Assembly: GCF_036178145.1 (NCBI RefSeq)
Contig: NZ_CP108067.1
Coordinates: forward strand, 124,001 to 188,000
DNA length: 64,000 nt
DNA from: Streptomyces sp. NBC_00273
Lineage (GTDB): Bacteria > Actinomycetota > Actinomycetes > Streptomycetales > Streptomycetaceae
Direction: 5' to 3'
Below, one piece after another: positions 34,386-43,074 of the stretch (the stretch's first letter is position 1; each line of letters begins with the position of its first letter). Both the position numbers and the translations under genes were made by a program. The notes under the pieces were generated by a model that worked only from the letters and a program-made list of their open reading frames with translations, was not told where the DNA came from and did not search any database.

Positions 34386-35564
34386 CTACCGGGCGCTGAT
34401 GGTTGCCGACCAGCCGCTGCGGCTGAGATGGCAGGTGCCGTCCGGGTCGATGCGCACCGCCGCGCCCGCTACGGGCAGGTCGCCGTCGATGACGAGCCAG
34501 GTGCGGATGCGGTCCAGTTCGTCCCAGAGCCGGCGCGGGCCGCCCTGGTGAACGGTGGGGACCTTGCGGGCCCCGGGGGCCGTGGCGCGGGCCCAGGAGC
34601 CGTCCGGGTGCAGCATGTAGGCGGTACGGGTGCCGTCCGCGGCCGTCTCCATGCGGTGCTCGATGCCGGGGACCGTGAGTTCGAGGGTGGAGCGCACGTC
34701 CCAGGTGCGGCTGACCCGGATCACGGGGTAGCGGCCGGTGGTGACGGACTCGCCGTCGGCCTTCCGTGCGGTGGCCCACAGGTCGGCGTTGTCGGGCGTG
34801 GGGGGGTAGTCGTCGCCGTGGCGGGTGCTCATGAAGGCGGCGGGCTCGGGGGCGACCTTGCCGGTGGCGCCGCCGTCGGTGGTCTTGTCCGCGACGATGA
34901 GCAGTCCGGTGCCGGACAGGGCGGTCACCATGCGGCCGCTGGGGGCGAGCGCGGTGAGCCAGGAGGCGGGGACGGCCGGGACCGAGACGGTGGAGACGAT
35001 GCGGTCGTAGACGCCGGGCAGCTCGCCGGTTACGTCGCAGACCTCTAGCTGCGGCCGGTGCCCGGCCGTGGTCAGGCGGTCCCGCGCCGCCTGGATCAGG
35101 TACGGGTCGACGTCCACGCTCGTGACCCGCGCCTCGCCGAGGCGTCGGCACGCCAGCGCGGTCGAGTAGCCGCTGCCGCAGGTCACCATGAGGCGGGAGG
35201 TGTCGGTGAGGAAGGCGTGCTGGTACATCTTCACGACCAGCGCGGGCAGCGTGGCCGACGAGGTCGGCCACGCCTCCGGGACCACGGCTGCGTGGTCAGC
35301 GTGGTCGGCGTGGTGGGGGCCGACGCGGGTAATCACGCTGAGGCTCTTGTCGTAGGCGCTGCTCATCCACACGGCGGGGTCGTCGGCCCCGTCGTGGAGC
35401 TTGTAGACCCATGTGCCGTCCTGCTCGGCCGGCGTCCACCAGCGGGGCACGAACAGGTGCCGGGGCACGGTGGCCAGGGGCCCGTGCCAGCGGGACTCGG
35501 GTCGTACGGTCGCGTTGGCCATCCGTGCGGCATGGGTGTCCCAGCCCGCCGGTGTCCTCTCCAT
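34386..35564 (-). CDS. PCMT-like SAM methyltransferase partner of radical SAM enzyme
   Basis: 392 residues from ATG 35564 (MERTPAGWDTH). 'GPLATVPRHLFVPRWWTPAE' is the N-terminal signature of protein-isoaspartate methyltransferase (PCMT)-like enzymes used in peptide maturation. The SAM motif is 'RLMVTCGSGYSTALACRRLG', followed by 'TSVDVDPYLIQAARDRL'. The C-terminal about 150 residues form an extra domain seen in RiPP-associated homologues. It follows the radical SAM gene by 14 bases in the same orientation, so the pair probably modifies one substrate. No precursor peptide could be identified with confidence. Confidence 0.8.
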   Translation of the reverse strand: MERTPAGWDTHAARMANATVRPESRWHGPLATVPRHLFVPRWWTPAEQDGTWVYKLHDGADDPAVWMSSAYDKSLSVITRVGPHHADHADHAAVVPEAWPTSSATLPALVVKMYQHAFLTDTSRLMVTCGSGYSTALACRRLGEARVTSVDVDPYLIQAARDRLTTAGHRPQLEVCDVTGELPGVYDRIVSTVSVPAVPASWLTALAPSGRMVTALSGTGLLIVADKTTDGGATGKVAPEPAAFMSTRHGDDYPPTPDNADLWATARKADGESVTTGRYPVIRVSRTWDVRSTLELTVPGIEHRMETAADGTRTAYMLHPDGSWARATAPGARKVPTVHQGGPRRLWDELDRIRTWLVIDGDLPVAGAAVRIDPDGTCHLSRSGWSATISAR

Positions 35565-35578
35565 CAGCAGGGCCCCTT

Positions 35579-36496
35579 TCAGAGGAGCGTGGGCACGGCG
35601 GCCGCGGGCGCGCCGAGCGTCGCGGGTGCGTAGCCCATCGGGTCGCAGGGGTCGTTCTTGCCGGGGTCGCAGGAATCGGAGTTGGAGGGCTGGCAGTCCG
35701 GGTGGCAGGCCGTCGGGTCCGTCCGCCGCGGGATGCTCGCGCTCGCCTCGGCCCACCGCGGGCTGGACAGAACCGAATCCAGGCCGGCGTTCAGGACGTT
35801 GCCCGCGGTCAGGAAGCGCCCGATCTCGCAGACCGCCACATCCCCGCCCGGCAGGACCGTGGCCCGTTGGTCCCCGCACCGCCCGCACAGCTCGGCGGTG
35901 GACGGCAGCGCGGTACCCGCCGCGTTGCCGACGGCCCGCACCGTTCCGACGTGCACGTCGCGGACGCCGAAGGCCTCCAGCTCCGCGCGGGCCCGCTCGG
36001 CCCGCTCCTGGTCGCCGGCGTGAAGGACAGCGACCTTCAACGCGATGCCGCGCTTGACCGCCTCGACGATGTTGGCGCGCGTCGCCTGGTGCGAGCCTGG
36101 GCGGCCGGTGACCTCGTCGTGCTCGGCCGCGACGCTGCTGTGGTACGTCGTCGCCAGCCGGACCCTGGGGTGCTCCAGCAGCCGCCAGTGCTCGTCGCGG
36201 ATACGGAAGAGGTTGCTGTAGACCCGGACCCGCAGGCCGGAATCGACCGCGTGCCGGGCGATCGAGGCGAAGCCGGGGTGGAGCGTCGGCTCGCCGCCGA
36301 TCATCTGGACCTCCTCGACGCCAAGAGCGACGGCCTGGTCGATGGTCCGGAACCAGTCGCCGTCGCTCATGCTGGCGTGGCTGCGCGTCGGCCCCGAGCC
36401 GGCGTAGCACAGCGACGGGCAGGAGAGCTGGCAGCGACCGGTGATCTCCAGCGACAGAAACCGCAGCCTGGTAGGGGCCTCACGGGTGCTCGTCAT
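35579..36496 (-). CDS. Radical SAM protein with SPASM-like C-terminus and atypical CX3CX3C motif
   Basis: 305 residues. The cluster-binding motif near the N-terminus reads 'EITGRCQLSCPSLCYAGSG': Cys22, Cys26, Cys30, which is CX3CX3C instead of the usual CX3CX2C. 'VEEVQMIGGEPTLHPGF' is the GGEP SAM-binding motif, so the fold is radical SAM. A C-terminal region has 'CGRCGDQRATVLPGGDVAVC' and then a Cys-rich tail (CHPDCQPSNSDSCDPG, NDPCDP), consistent with auxiliary iron-sulfur clusters. Adjacent to the PCMT-like gene, suggesting peptide or small-molecule maturation. ATG 36496; no strong ribosome site. Confidence 0.85.
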   Translation of the reverse strand: MTSTREAPTRLRFLSLEITGRCQLSCPSLCYAGSGPTRSHASMSDGDWFRTIDQAVALGVEEVQMIGGEPTLHPGFASIARHAVDSGLRVRVYSNLFRIRDEHWRLLEHPRVRLATTYHSSVAAEHDEVTGRPGSHQATRANIVEAVKRGIALKVAVLHAGDQERAERARAELEAFGVRDVHVGTVRAVGNAAGTALPSTAELCGRCGDQRATVLPGGDVAVCEIGRFLTAGNVLNAGLDSVLSSPRWAEASASIPRRTDPTACHPDCQPSNSDSCDPGKNDPCDPMGYAPATLGAPAAAVPTLL

Positions 36497-36782
36497 GCTG
36501 CGATCGTAGGCCGCGGGCCGTCAACCCGTCCTGCAATGTGGCTACTTCGACCGACAGGCGCCCTTCCCCACGCCCAGACCAGATACCGGCTCATCGTGCG
36601 GTGCCGGGAGACGCGGCCGCCTCCGGCCCCCGCCACGTCAGCCCGTTCACCAACCGCGACCACGATCCGCGGAGGTCAGCCGGCGGCCGTCCGGGCGGCG
36701 TCGACCTCGCCCGTGGGGCGGGGCAACTGGCGACTGTGGAGCCCTCGCGATCACGGCCCTTCCAGATCGAGTACACAACGGT
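36497..36782. other. Gap upstream of the radical SAM gene
   Basis: 286 bases between the radical SAM start and the end of the 73-residue gene. A 61-codon minus-strand frame (36591-36776, starting MYSIWKGRDREG) runs through it but is Pro/Arg-rich and lacks leader or core features. I could not identify a precursor peptide. Confidence 0.35.
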
Positions 36783-37004
36783 TCAGACGTCCTCGACCGC
36801 GGTCGTCACTCGGGTGGTTCTACGAACGAGGCGATAGGACACCGCGGGCGGGGCGTGCACCCGGCACCACTCAAGTCGTTCCAAAGCCTCGTCCCGCTCA
36901 TCACAGGCCCCTGAAACCGAACGCCACTGCCCGTCTAAACCAGACTCGACCGACCAGACAACCTGGCAGTCCGTCTCGGTCTCTCCCCCGTCACCTCCAA
37001 CCAT
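36783..37004 (-). CDS. Small hypothetical protein, 73 residues
   Basis: 'CQVVWSVESGLDGQWRSVSG' and 'EALERLEWCRVHAPPAVSYR' followed by LVRRTTRVTTAVEDV have the look of a compact alpha/beta protein; Streptomyces and its phages carry many similar short proteins ending with an R-T-T-V stretch. Function unknown. Start ATG 37004. Confidence 0.5.
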   Translation of the reverse strand: MVGGDGGETETDCQVVWSVESGLDGQWRSVSGACDERDEALERLEWCRVHAPPAVSYRLVRRTTRVTTAVEDV

Positions 37005-37147
37005 GCAGCAAGGCTATCCCCGCTCGACCGGGCCCAGTTCGAGAAATACTCGCCAACGAGCGGCTCGCGTGACGCGATGTTCTACCGATCCTCCGAGCAC
37101 GTACGGGGCGCGAGCAGAGGCCGGAGTCCGGGTGGGCGGATGGGTGG

Positions 37148-37552
37148 ATGGGCTGGATGCTGCCGACCGGGGCGGTGTCGGCGCGGGGCTGGGACCGGCT
37201 GGGCGAGGAGCAGCGGAGCCGGCTCGCCACGCTCGGCGTGAAGCCCCAGAAGGCCTCACAGGCCCGCAAAGCGGCGGCGAAGACGACGACGGCGTCCCGG
37301 CCGCGCGCGGGCGGGGAAGCCTTTCAGAAGGGCCTTCAGGCCCTCCAGCAGTACGTGGCGCGTACGGGGTCCGTGGCGGTCCCCAGGGGCCACGTCGAGA
37401 CCATGGACGTCGGCGGCCAGGAGCACGCCGTGAGGCTCGGAGTCTGGCTGAGCAACACCAAGAGCAGGCCCGACAAGCTCGACCCAGCGCGGCTCGCCGC
37501 CCTCGCCGAACTCGGCATCCACTGGGCCCGGCGAGGTGGCGCTGTTGCGTGA
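37148..37552 (+). pseudogene. Helicase-associated (HA) domain remnant
   Basis: 134 residues carrying the end of one and a full helicase-associated repeat: 'ARGWDRLGEEQRSRLATLGV' and 'FQKGLQALQQYVARTGSVAV' then 'LGVWLSNTKSRPDKLDPARL' and AALAELGIHWA. These repeats form the C-terminal tail of large Streptomyces DEAD/DEAH helicases; the helicase core is absent here. Remnant. Confidence 0.7.
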
Positions 37553-37573
37553 ATCCGGTACTGATCCGGTGCT

Positions 37574-37610
37574 CCGGCCGCCTGAACGGCCCCCTGGTGG
37601 AGGCGGCCGG
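37574..37610. terminator. Bidirectional hairpin between convergent genes
   Basis: CCGGCCGCCT (37574-37583) and AGGCGGCCGG (37601-37610) form a perfect 10-base stem with a 17-base loop, between the helicase remnant and the convergent LPMO-like gene. Confidence 0.6.
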
Positions 37611-37632
37611 TCAGGCGGCACGTAGGGCTCGG

Positions 37633-38721
37633 CTATCGCAGGATCACGTCGCAGGTGGACAGGAAGAATTCGCCCGTCTTGCCGCCGTTCTCGCCGTTCG
37701 GGGTGTCCGGTCCTCCGTGGCCGCCCCAGATACTCACGATCGCCGCGCGCCCGGTTCGGCGCGGGAGTGACGCGAACTCCCAGCTGGTGGATTCGTCTTC
37801 ACGGGGCGCGCCGTGCACCTCGACCAGGAACGGAATGGGCTCCAGGTCGTGCCAGCTCAAGTGCTCGGAAGGCACCCAGTCGGCACGGGTGATGAACCAC
37901 CGGTGGGACCAGCTCTCGCCCTGGTGGTACGCCATGTAGTCATAGGTGAAGGTCTGGGTGGGGGCTGAGGTGTCCAGCTCCGTCAGGGGCCAGTCCCCGA
38001 GCGTGTCGTCCGGTGCCAGATCCAGACCGCGGAACGCCGGGTTCCCCGCGGACGCAAGGGTGCCCTCTCCGAAGAACTTGCGGTACTCGAGGTACTTCTG
38101 GGCGTCGTTCCACGGATAGTCGGCGAGCATCCGGGCAGCCCCCGGCACCACTTCGTGCCAGTCGGTACTGGTGTTGACGCGGCGCGCCTCGACACAGATC
38201 CGTGAGGGGTCCTCGTCTCGGATTGCGGCGCCGGCCCTGCTGCGCGGGTCGTTGGCCGTGCCGTGCCGCGGGTCCGCCATGGCGGCGGCCCTGGGGGCCC
38301 GCCGGCGAGGCTGGCGCGCCGCCCACTTACGGGAGTAGACCTGATCCGAGCCGATGGTGACCAGGTTGGTGAACGGGGTGAACTGATCGCCCACCTTGGC
38401 GCGGATCTTCACCTGGAACTGCCCTTCCGGCTCCTCGTCGCCCAGGTCCACCCAGTGGGAGTTGGACTGGATCCAGTTCCATGCGGACCAGTGGAGGAAG
38501 ACCGTCTGCCGTAGCTCGTTGTTGAGCCACACCTCGTACTGGTGCGGGTAGGGCGCGTTGCCCTCTTCCCAGTCCGCCGGAGGGGGCCAGGCCCCCTGAT
38601 CGGGGGCGTTCTCCCCGATCTTCCATCGCAGACTGATCCCGTACATCGTGTACTTGCCGTCATCGCGGTACCTGATGTCCGCGCGAAGGTCGGACGGAGC
38701 AGACAACCGGGTTGCGCTCAC
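37633..38721 (-). CDS. LPMO/chitin-binding-like (AA10) protein without signal peptide
   Basis: 362 residues from GTG 38721, set by AGGAGAAGGGG directly upstream. Residues 1-125 look like an immunoglobulin/fibronectin-type domain ('YEVWLNNELRQTVFLHWSAW', 'FQVKIRAKVGDQFTPFTNLV'). From about residue 150 an AA10-like domain begins at His153 ('DPRHGTANDPRSR') and continues 'YMAYHQGESWSHRWFITRAD', 'LSWHDLEPIPFLVEVHG', 'LPRRTGRAAIVSIWGG' and 'GEFFLSTCDVIL'. LPMOs normally need an N-terminal His after signal cleavage; here the candidate His is internal and there is no signal peptide, so the protein may be cytoplasmic cargo, a binding protein or processed proteolytically. Confidence 0.7.
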   Translation of the reverse strand: MSATRLSAPSDLRADIRYRDDGKYTMYGISLRWKIGENAPDQGAWPPPADWEEGNAPYPHQYEVWLNNELRQTVFLHWSAWNWIQSNSHWVDLGDEEPEGQFQVKIRAKVGDQFTPFTNLVTIGSDQVYSRKWAARQPRRRAPRAAAMADPRHGTANDPRSRAGAAIRDEDPSRICVEARRVNTSTDWHEVVPGAARMLADYPWNDAQKYLEYRKFFGEGTLASAGNPAFRGLDLAPDDTLGDWPLTELDTSAPTQTFTYDYMAYHQGESWSHRWFITRADWVPSEHLSWHDLEPIPFLVEVHGAPREDESTSWEFASLPRRTGRAAIVSIWGGHGGPDTPNGENGGKTGEFFLSTCDVILR

Positions 38722-38812
38722 AGCGTCCCCTTCTCCTAGATCGAATCTATCCCTGAGGCCATCAACCACGGAGCAACGCGCACAACCGATAGTTACAGGC
38801 CGTGACAGAAAG

Positions 38813-39325
38813 TCACTGTAGATCATGCGGGGCACCCGGACAGACGGATCGCAGCCACCGCGCGCCGGTCGTCCAGCCCCAGCGGGCGGCTGTTCCAGAA
38901 GTCTGGAACAGCCGCTCTCGTCCCGGGCCGGACGACCTGTCAGCGCCCGCGCCCCGCTCCCTTGGTGGGCGCGGCCTGCTGTCGGTGGGCGGGGACGGCG
39001 GCTTCGGCCGGAGCCGGCCGGCCGCGACCGCGGGGGTGGTGGAGCGGGAGCGGGCCGCCATCGGGGAGACCCACAGCCGGGAAACGGACGCGGGCGACGC
39101 GGACGGCGGCGTGGTCAGAGAGTGGTGGGCCGCGTCCACGACGCGTCCCACCAGAGCCGTGCCCGTGGCCTGCTTCCAGGAGGTGTCGGCCGTCAAGCGG
39201 TTCAGGTGCCGGGCCACAACGTGTGTGCCCTCGCTCTCGCCGATCTTCTGCATGCAGGCGGCCAGCAGCGGCCACTGACGTGAGCTGACCAGGAGGCCCG
39301 CTTCCCGCTCCGGCAGGATGTCCAT
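38813..39325 (-). CDS. Hypothetical protein, 170 residues
   Basis: The N-terminal 75 residues ('MDILPEREAGLLVSSRQWPL', 'AACMQKIGESEGTHVVARHL', 'WKQATGTALVGRVVDAAHHS') look like a conserved domain; the remainder is Pro/Arg/Ser-rich and may be non-coding run-on or a disordered tail. It is divergent from nothing and lies upstream of the LPMO-like gene on the same strand. Function unknown. Confidence 0.4.
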   Translation of the reverse strand: MDILPEREAGLLVSSRQWPLLAACMQKIGESEGTHVVARHLNRLTADTSWKQATGTALVGRVVDAAHHSLTTPPSASPASVSRLWVSPMAARSRSTTPAVAAGRLRPKPPSPPTDSRPRPPRERGAGADRSSGPGRERLFQTSGTAARWGWTTGARWLRSVCPGAPHDLQ

Positions 39326-39403
39326 GACCACAGTGAGCCGCCCTCCGCCACCCCGAACAGGCCAGCAGCAACCCTCACCACGTCAAGAACTGGGCACGTT
39401 CAT

Positions 39404-41092
39404 TGGCTCTGTCGCTGATCTTGTGATGCTGTGCGGCTGAACTGGGCAGCCTCCCGGTGTGCGGTTCTGGGGGTTTGGTGCGGTTGTTTCCGCATCTGTC
39501 GGGTGTGGTGGTGGAGTCGATCTCACGGGACGCGGGTGTGGTCACGTTTCGTACGCGGGCCCGGGCCGACGCGGTGAGATGCCCGAGGTGCAAGTCGCTG
39601 TCGTGGCGGGTGCACGGCCGATACGAACGGCGTCTGGCGGACGCCGCCGTGGGGACCACACCGGTGGTGATCCGGTTGGTGGTCCGCAGGTTCAAGTGCC
39701 TCAGCTCCGGCTGCCCGACGGTGACCTTCGCCGAACAGATACCGGGACTGACCAGCCCTCACGCCCGACATACCCCGGTCCTCCGCAAGCTGCTGGCGCG
39801 GGTCGCAGAGGCTCTGGCCGGCCGGGCCGGAGCCCGCCTGGCCCGACGGATGGGGATGCCGGTGGCGAAGGACACCCTGCTACGGCTTCTTCGAGCCTCT
39901 GACCTCGAGGAACCCGGCGCGGTGCGGGTCCTGGGGGTGGACGAGTTTGCCCTGCTCAAGGGGCACAACTACGCGACGCTGCTGGTCGACCTCGAAGCCC
40001 GCCGGCCCATCGACGTCCTGCCTGGCCGGGAGGCCGGGACGGTCGCTCGGTGGCTCGAAAGCCATCCGGAGATCGAGATCATCTGCCGCGACAGGGCCTC
40101 CGCCTACGCCGAGGCAGCCAGGGCAGCCGCGCCTCAAGCGGTCCAGATCGCAGACGTGTGGCACCTCTGGAACAACCTCGCCAAAGCCGTCGAGAGGACC
40201 CTCACCAGCCATTACGCCTGCATCCGCGCCGGCCACGAGGCCGCCAGGCAACCTGACGAGGACGCTCCCGTGGCACCACCGGACGGAACGCTCGACGTCA
40301 ACGGGCGCCCACGCCGGATCGTCGGACGGATCCGCGAACGACACCGCCGCGTCCATGAACTTCTCGCCCAAGGCCGATCCCTCCGTGGCATCAGCCGGGA
40401 CCTCGACCTGGACTACTACGCCGTCCGCCGATACGCCCAAACACCGGACGTCGACCAACTGCTGGTCAAGGTCACCCAGCGCCGCACCCTGCTCGACGAC
40501 TACAAGCCCTACCTCTACGAACGCTTCACCCAGGGCTGCCGCAACGCCAGCCAGCTCTTCCGCGAAGTCCGTGACCAGGGATTTCGCGGCGAACGCACGG
40601 GGGTCAACCGATACATCCGTCAGCTGAAGCAGGGCATCGAGACCGCCCCTCCAGCACCCGCCCTACCCAAACCGCGGCGGGCACTGCGTTGGGTGATGAC
40701 GCACCCCGACCGGCTTCGGCCACATGAAGTCCTCGGCCTCAAGTTGGTCCGGGCCGCCTGCCCTGAGCTCGACACGGCCGTCGAGCACGTTCGAGACTTC
40801 GCCGCCCTCATACAGGAACGACGCGGCCAGGACCTCTTCGACTGGATCGAACAGGTCCACAACAGCGGCCTTGCATCGCTACAGCAGTTCGCCCGCGGCC
40901 TCCTCCATGACCAGGACGCCGTCGTCGCCGGCCTCTCCTCAACCTGGAGCTCAGGACAAGTCGAAGGCCAGGTCACACGCGTCAAGTTGATCAAGCGAGC
41001 CGGATACGGCCGAGCCAAACTCGACCTCCTGCGAACCCGGATCCTCCTCAGAACCTGACCACCAGCCGATCACAAGATCAGCGACAGAGTCC
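39404..41092 (+). mobile_element. ISL3-family insertion sequence, complete
   Basis: 1689 bases. The terminal inverted repeats share 21 identical bases, 39407-39427 (starting CTCTGTCGCTGATC) and 41069-41089 in reverse, preceded by three less conserved outer bases. The 6-base GTTCAT occurs directly outside both ends (39398-39403 and 41093-41098) and looks like a target duplication; ISL3 elements usually make 8 bases. It carries one intact transposase gene, so it may be active. Confidence 0.85.
39457..41058 (+). CDS. ISL3-family transposase
   Basis: 533 residues from GTG 39457 (GTG 39478, MRLFPHLSG, is equally likely). An N-terminal zinc-finger '[20 protein letters not shown]' with a later Cys pair ([12 protein letters not shown]), then the DDE core: '[20 protein letters not shown]' with the first Asp, '[20 protein letters not shown]' with the second and '[20 protein letters not shown]' with the Glu. 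Intact and full length. Confidence 0.92.
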   Translation: MCGSGGLVRLFPHLSGVVVESISRDAGVVTFRTRARADAVRCPRCKSLSWRVHGRYERRLADAAVGTTPVVIRLVVRRFKCLSSGCPTVTFAEQIPGLTSPHARHTPVLRKLLARVAEALAGRAGARLARRMGMPVAKDTLLRLLRASDLEEPGAVRVLGVDEFALLKGHNYATLLVDLEARRPIDVLPGREAGTVARWLESHPEIEIICRDRASAYAEAARAAAPQAVQIADVWHLWNNLAKAVERTLTSHYACIRAGHEAARQPDEDAPVAPPDGTLDVNGRPRRIVGRIRERHRRVHELLAQGRSLRGISRDLDLDYYAVRRYAQTPDVDQLLVKVTQRRTLLDDYKPYLYERFTQGCRNASQLFREVRDQGFRGERTGVNRYIRQLKQGIETAPPAPALPKPRRALRWVMTHPDRLRPHEVLGLKLVRAACPELDTAVEHVRDFAALIQERRGQDLFDWIEQVHNSGLASLQQFARGLLHDQDAVVAGLSSTWSSGQVEGQVTRVKLIKRAGYGRAKLDLLRTRILLRT

Positions 41093-41590
41093 GTTCATGT
41101 GTACGCCGACACCGTTCGATGGAAGCCTGCCTCAGTCCACGACACGAGCCCTCGGCGCCTGGCCAGCAACAGCCAGCGCCTGCGGAGCACCCAGAGCGAC
41201 CCACGGCAGTGAACACACCCCGAACTCGCCCCCATCTCTCTTCCTCTCCCACGCACAGGGGTAAGTCAGCGCAGTCACCACCCGCCGGGCGGGTGGTGAC
41301 CTGCAAGAACGGTCAGCCGCCGGCGGCTGACCTTCCCCCTCAACCTCCCCCTCAGGTTCCCCCCGAGTTTCCCCCCCAGCTTCCCCGTCAGTTTCCCCCA
41401 CCGCGATACGAGGCTTCAGCCCCTTGCGATCTCTCGCTTCCATGTCAGTACGTGACCTGCACGTCTCTCACCCGATGACAGTGGACCGATCCCGGATCCC
41501 TCACTTCGTGACAGTCAAAGCGGCAGCCAGCACCTGGCCCTGACCAACGCCGCAGGCCCCTACCGGACACACCCGCCGCTGACACTCAAC
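41093..41590. other. Intergenic region with two palindromes and a polypyrimidine tract
   Basis: About 500 bases between the ISL3 element and the SDR gene. Two perfect palindromes lie close together: GTCACCACCCGCC-G-GGCGGGTGGTGAC (41274-41300) and GGTCAGCCGCC/GGCGGCTGACC (41311-41332). A tract of about 70 bases (41333-41402) follows that is almost pure C and T on the plus strand, in units like CCCCCTCA and CCCCCAG. The minus strand is correspondingly G-rich and might form quadruplex structures. Open frames through it give only Pro or Gly/Glu repeats and I do not call a gene. Confidence 0.6.
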
Positions 41591-42586
41591 TCACTGACAC
41601 GAAACCGAGAGATCGCACCCAGTGATCGGGGTGGCGCCGGTCGCCGCGGCGGACACTTCCCAGAGCCGTGCTGCCGCGTCCGGGTCGATGGCGTACGCAC
41701 GGACGCCGCCGGCGTCCATGGGCTCGTCGGGGGCGCAGACGCGGGCGACGTCGCAGTCCTCCAGGTAGAGCCCGCCATGGCCGTCGAGGAGGGGGGACGT
41801 GGCTGCCCAGAGCCCGGTGGCGGCACCTTGGGAGGGTGTCTTGAAGCCGGCGCCGATCACGTTGCCGTGCTCGTCCACCCAGCCGCGTTCGATCTGCTCC
41901 CGGAGGGTCATCTCTCGCTGGAGACCGGCGATGATCTTCCCCGGGTGGAGGGCGAACGCCCGGACGCCGTCGTTGCGTCCGAGGACGTCGAGCTGCACGG
42001 CGAACAGGGCGTTGGCCGTCTTGGACTGGCCGTAGGCCAGCCACTTGTCGTAGCCCGTGCGGAAGTGCGGGTCGTACCGGCGGATGCCGGTCAGTGCGTG
42101 CCCTGCGGAGCTGTTGACGACGACGCGCGCACCGTCGGCGGCGGCCAGGAGCGGGTAAAGCTCGCAGGCGAGTGTGAAGTGTCCGAAGTGGTTGCCGGCG
42201 AGCTGGCCTTCCCAGCCAGGTCCGACGCGTCGCTCAGGGGTGGCCATGACTCCGGCGACGGCCATGAGGAGGTCGAGCCTGTCGATGGAGTCGCCGATGT
42301 GCGCGGCGGCGGCACGCACGCTGTCGAGGTCCGTCAGGTCCATGGGGACGACTTCGCAGCCGTTCACGTCCGCGAGAGCGGCGCGGGCTACCCCGGGTCG
42401 CCGTGCCGGAACGACGACCCGGGCCCCGGCGGCTGCCAGGCCCCGGGTGGTCTCCAGGCCGAGTCCGGAGTAGCCCCCGGTCACGACGGCGGTCGCGCCG
42501 GAGAGGTCGAGGCCGGCCAAGACCTCCTCGGTGGTGCTGGTGGCGGAGAAGGGCGAGCCGAGCGGTTGCTGAGCAGTGGTGGTCAT
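41591..42586 (-). CDS. Short-chain dehydrogenase/reductase
   Basis: 331 residues from ATG 42586 (MTTTAQQPLGSPF). NAD(P) motif 'ATAVVTGGYSGLGLETTRGL', 'VPMDLTDLDSVRAAAAHIG', and the active-site region 'RVVVNSSAGHALTG' with Tyr-x-x-x-Lys in 'WLAYGQSKTANALFAVQL'. The oxidoreductase type resembles retinol-dehydrogenase-like SDRs often paired with MerR regulators in Streptomyces. A MerR-type dyad lies in its promoter. Substrate unknown. Confidence 0.9.
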   Translation of the reverse strand: MTTTAQQPLGSPFSATSTTEEVLAGLDLSGATAVVTGGYSGLGLETTRGLAAAGARVVVPARRPGVARAALADVNGCEVVPMDLTDLDSVRAAAAHIGDSIDRLDLLMAVAGVMATPERRVGPGWEGQLAGNHFGHFTLACELYPLLAAADGARVVVNSSAGHALTGIRRYDPHFRTGYDKWLAYGQSKTANALFAVQLDVLGRNDGVRAFALHPGKIIAGLQREMTLREQIERGWVDEHGNVIGAGFKTPSQGAATGLWAATSPLLDGHGGLYLEDCDVARVCAPDEPMDAGGVRAYAIDPDAAARLWEVSAAATGATPITGCDLSVSCQ

Positions 42587-42600
42587 GCCGACGACGCTAG

Positions 42601-42622
42601 GTTCTAGAGCGAGGTCTAGAAC
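42601..42622. promoter_or_regulatory. MerR-type operator dyad
   Basis: GTTCTAGA (42601-42608) and TCTAGAAC (42615-42622) form a perfect 8-base inverted repeat with a 6-base spacer, 15 bases upstream of the SDR start and 19 before the plus-strand ATG at 42642. Confidence 0.65.
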
Positions 42623-42641
42623 AAGTCCTAGGCTGGGCAGC

Positions 42642-42704
42642 ATGACGACTGCCGAGACCCGCGCGGAATTGGCACCTCCCACCGGACCGTCATCCAGTAG
42701 TTGA
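42642..42704 (+). pseudogene. Residual start of a divergent MerR regulator
   Basis: A 20-codon frame, MTTAETRAELAPPTGPSSSS, occupies the place where a divergent MerR gene is expected. 'AELAPPTGPSS' resembles the start of a MerR HTH (GELARRTGLSS). The rest of the regulator is missing. Confidence 0.3.
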
Positions 42705-43074
42705 AAGGCCGGGTCGACGGTCCGTCACCCCCCGGCCTCCCAGCAGCTGTACGTCGCTCTGGTAAGCGTTCCGAACTCTACTCCGGCCGGGTGACAGATC
42801 ACGGGCACTGACCGGTACGGTCGGGCGTTGCAGAACCCGGAGTCCGGACCAACCACAGGTCTCTGACGTCAGGTGCGGGGGCCGACCCCGAGGCTGCGCC
42901 GTACCGTCACGGGCTCAGCCTCGATCTGAGGGGCGGGCGGGGGTAGCTATTCCCTCACCGCGCCGGCCTGGCAGGCGTACTTCAGCACCAGCACGCCCCA
43001 GCACCTGATCGCAGCCTCCGCAGGATTTTCGGCGTCGTGCCCTACGAGCCAGCCTGCAGGCGTCATGCTGGTCG
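42705..43074. other. Intergenic region without recognised features
   Basis: About 370 bases before the STAND-TPR gene. GGCCGGG at 42708-42714 and CCCGGCC at about 42735-42741 could form a terminator stem. No convincing coding frame. Confidence 0.4.

Noticed and set aside
36591..36776. 61-codon frame as RiPP precursor for the radical SAM pair
   Set aside because: Pro/Arg-rich without leader or repeated core, and no ribosome site; composition matches chance frames in high-GC DNA.
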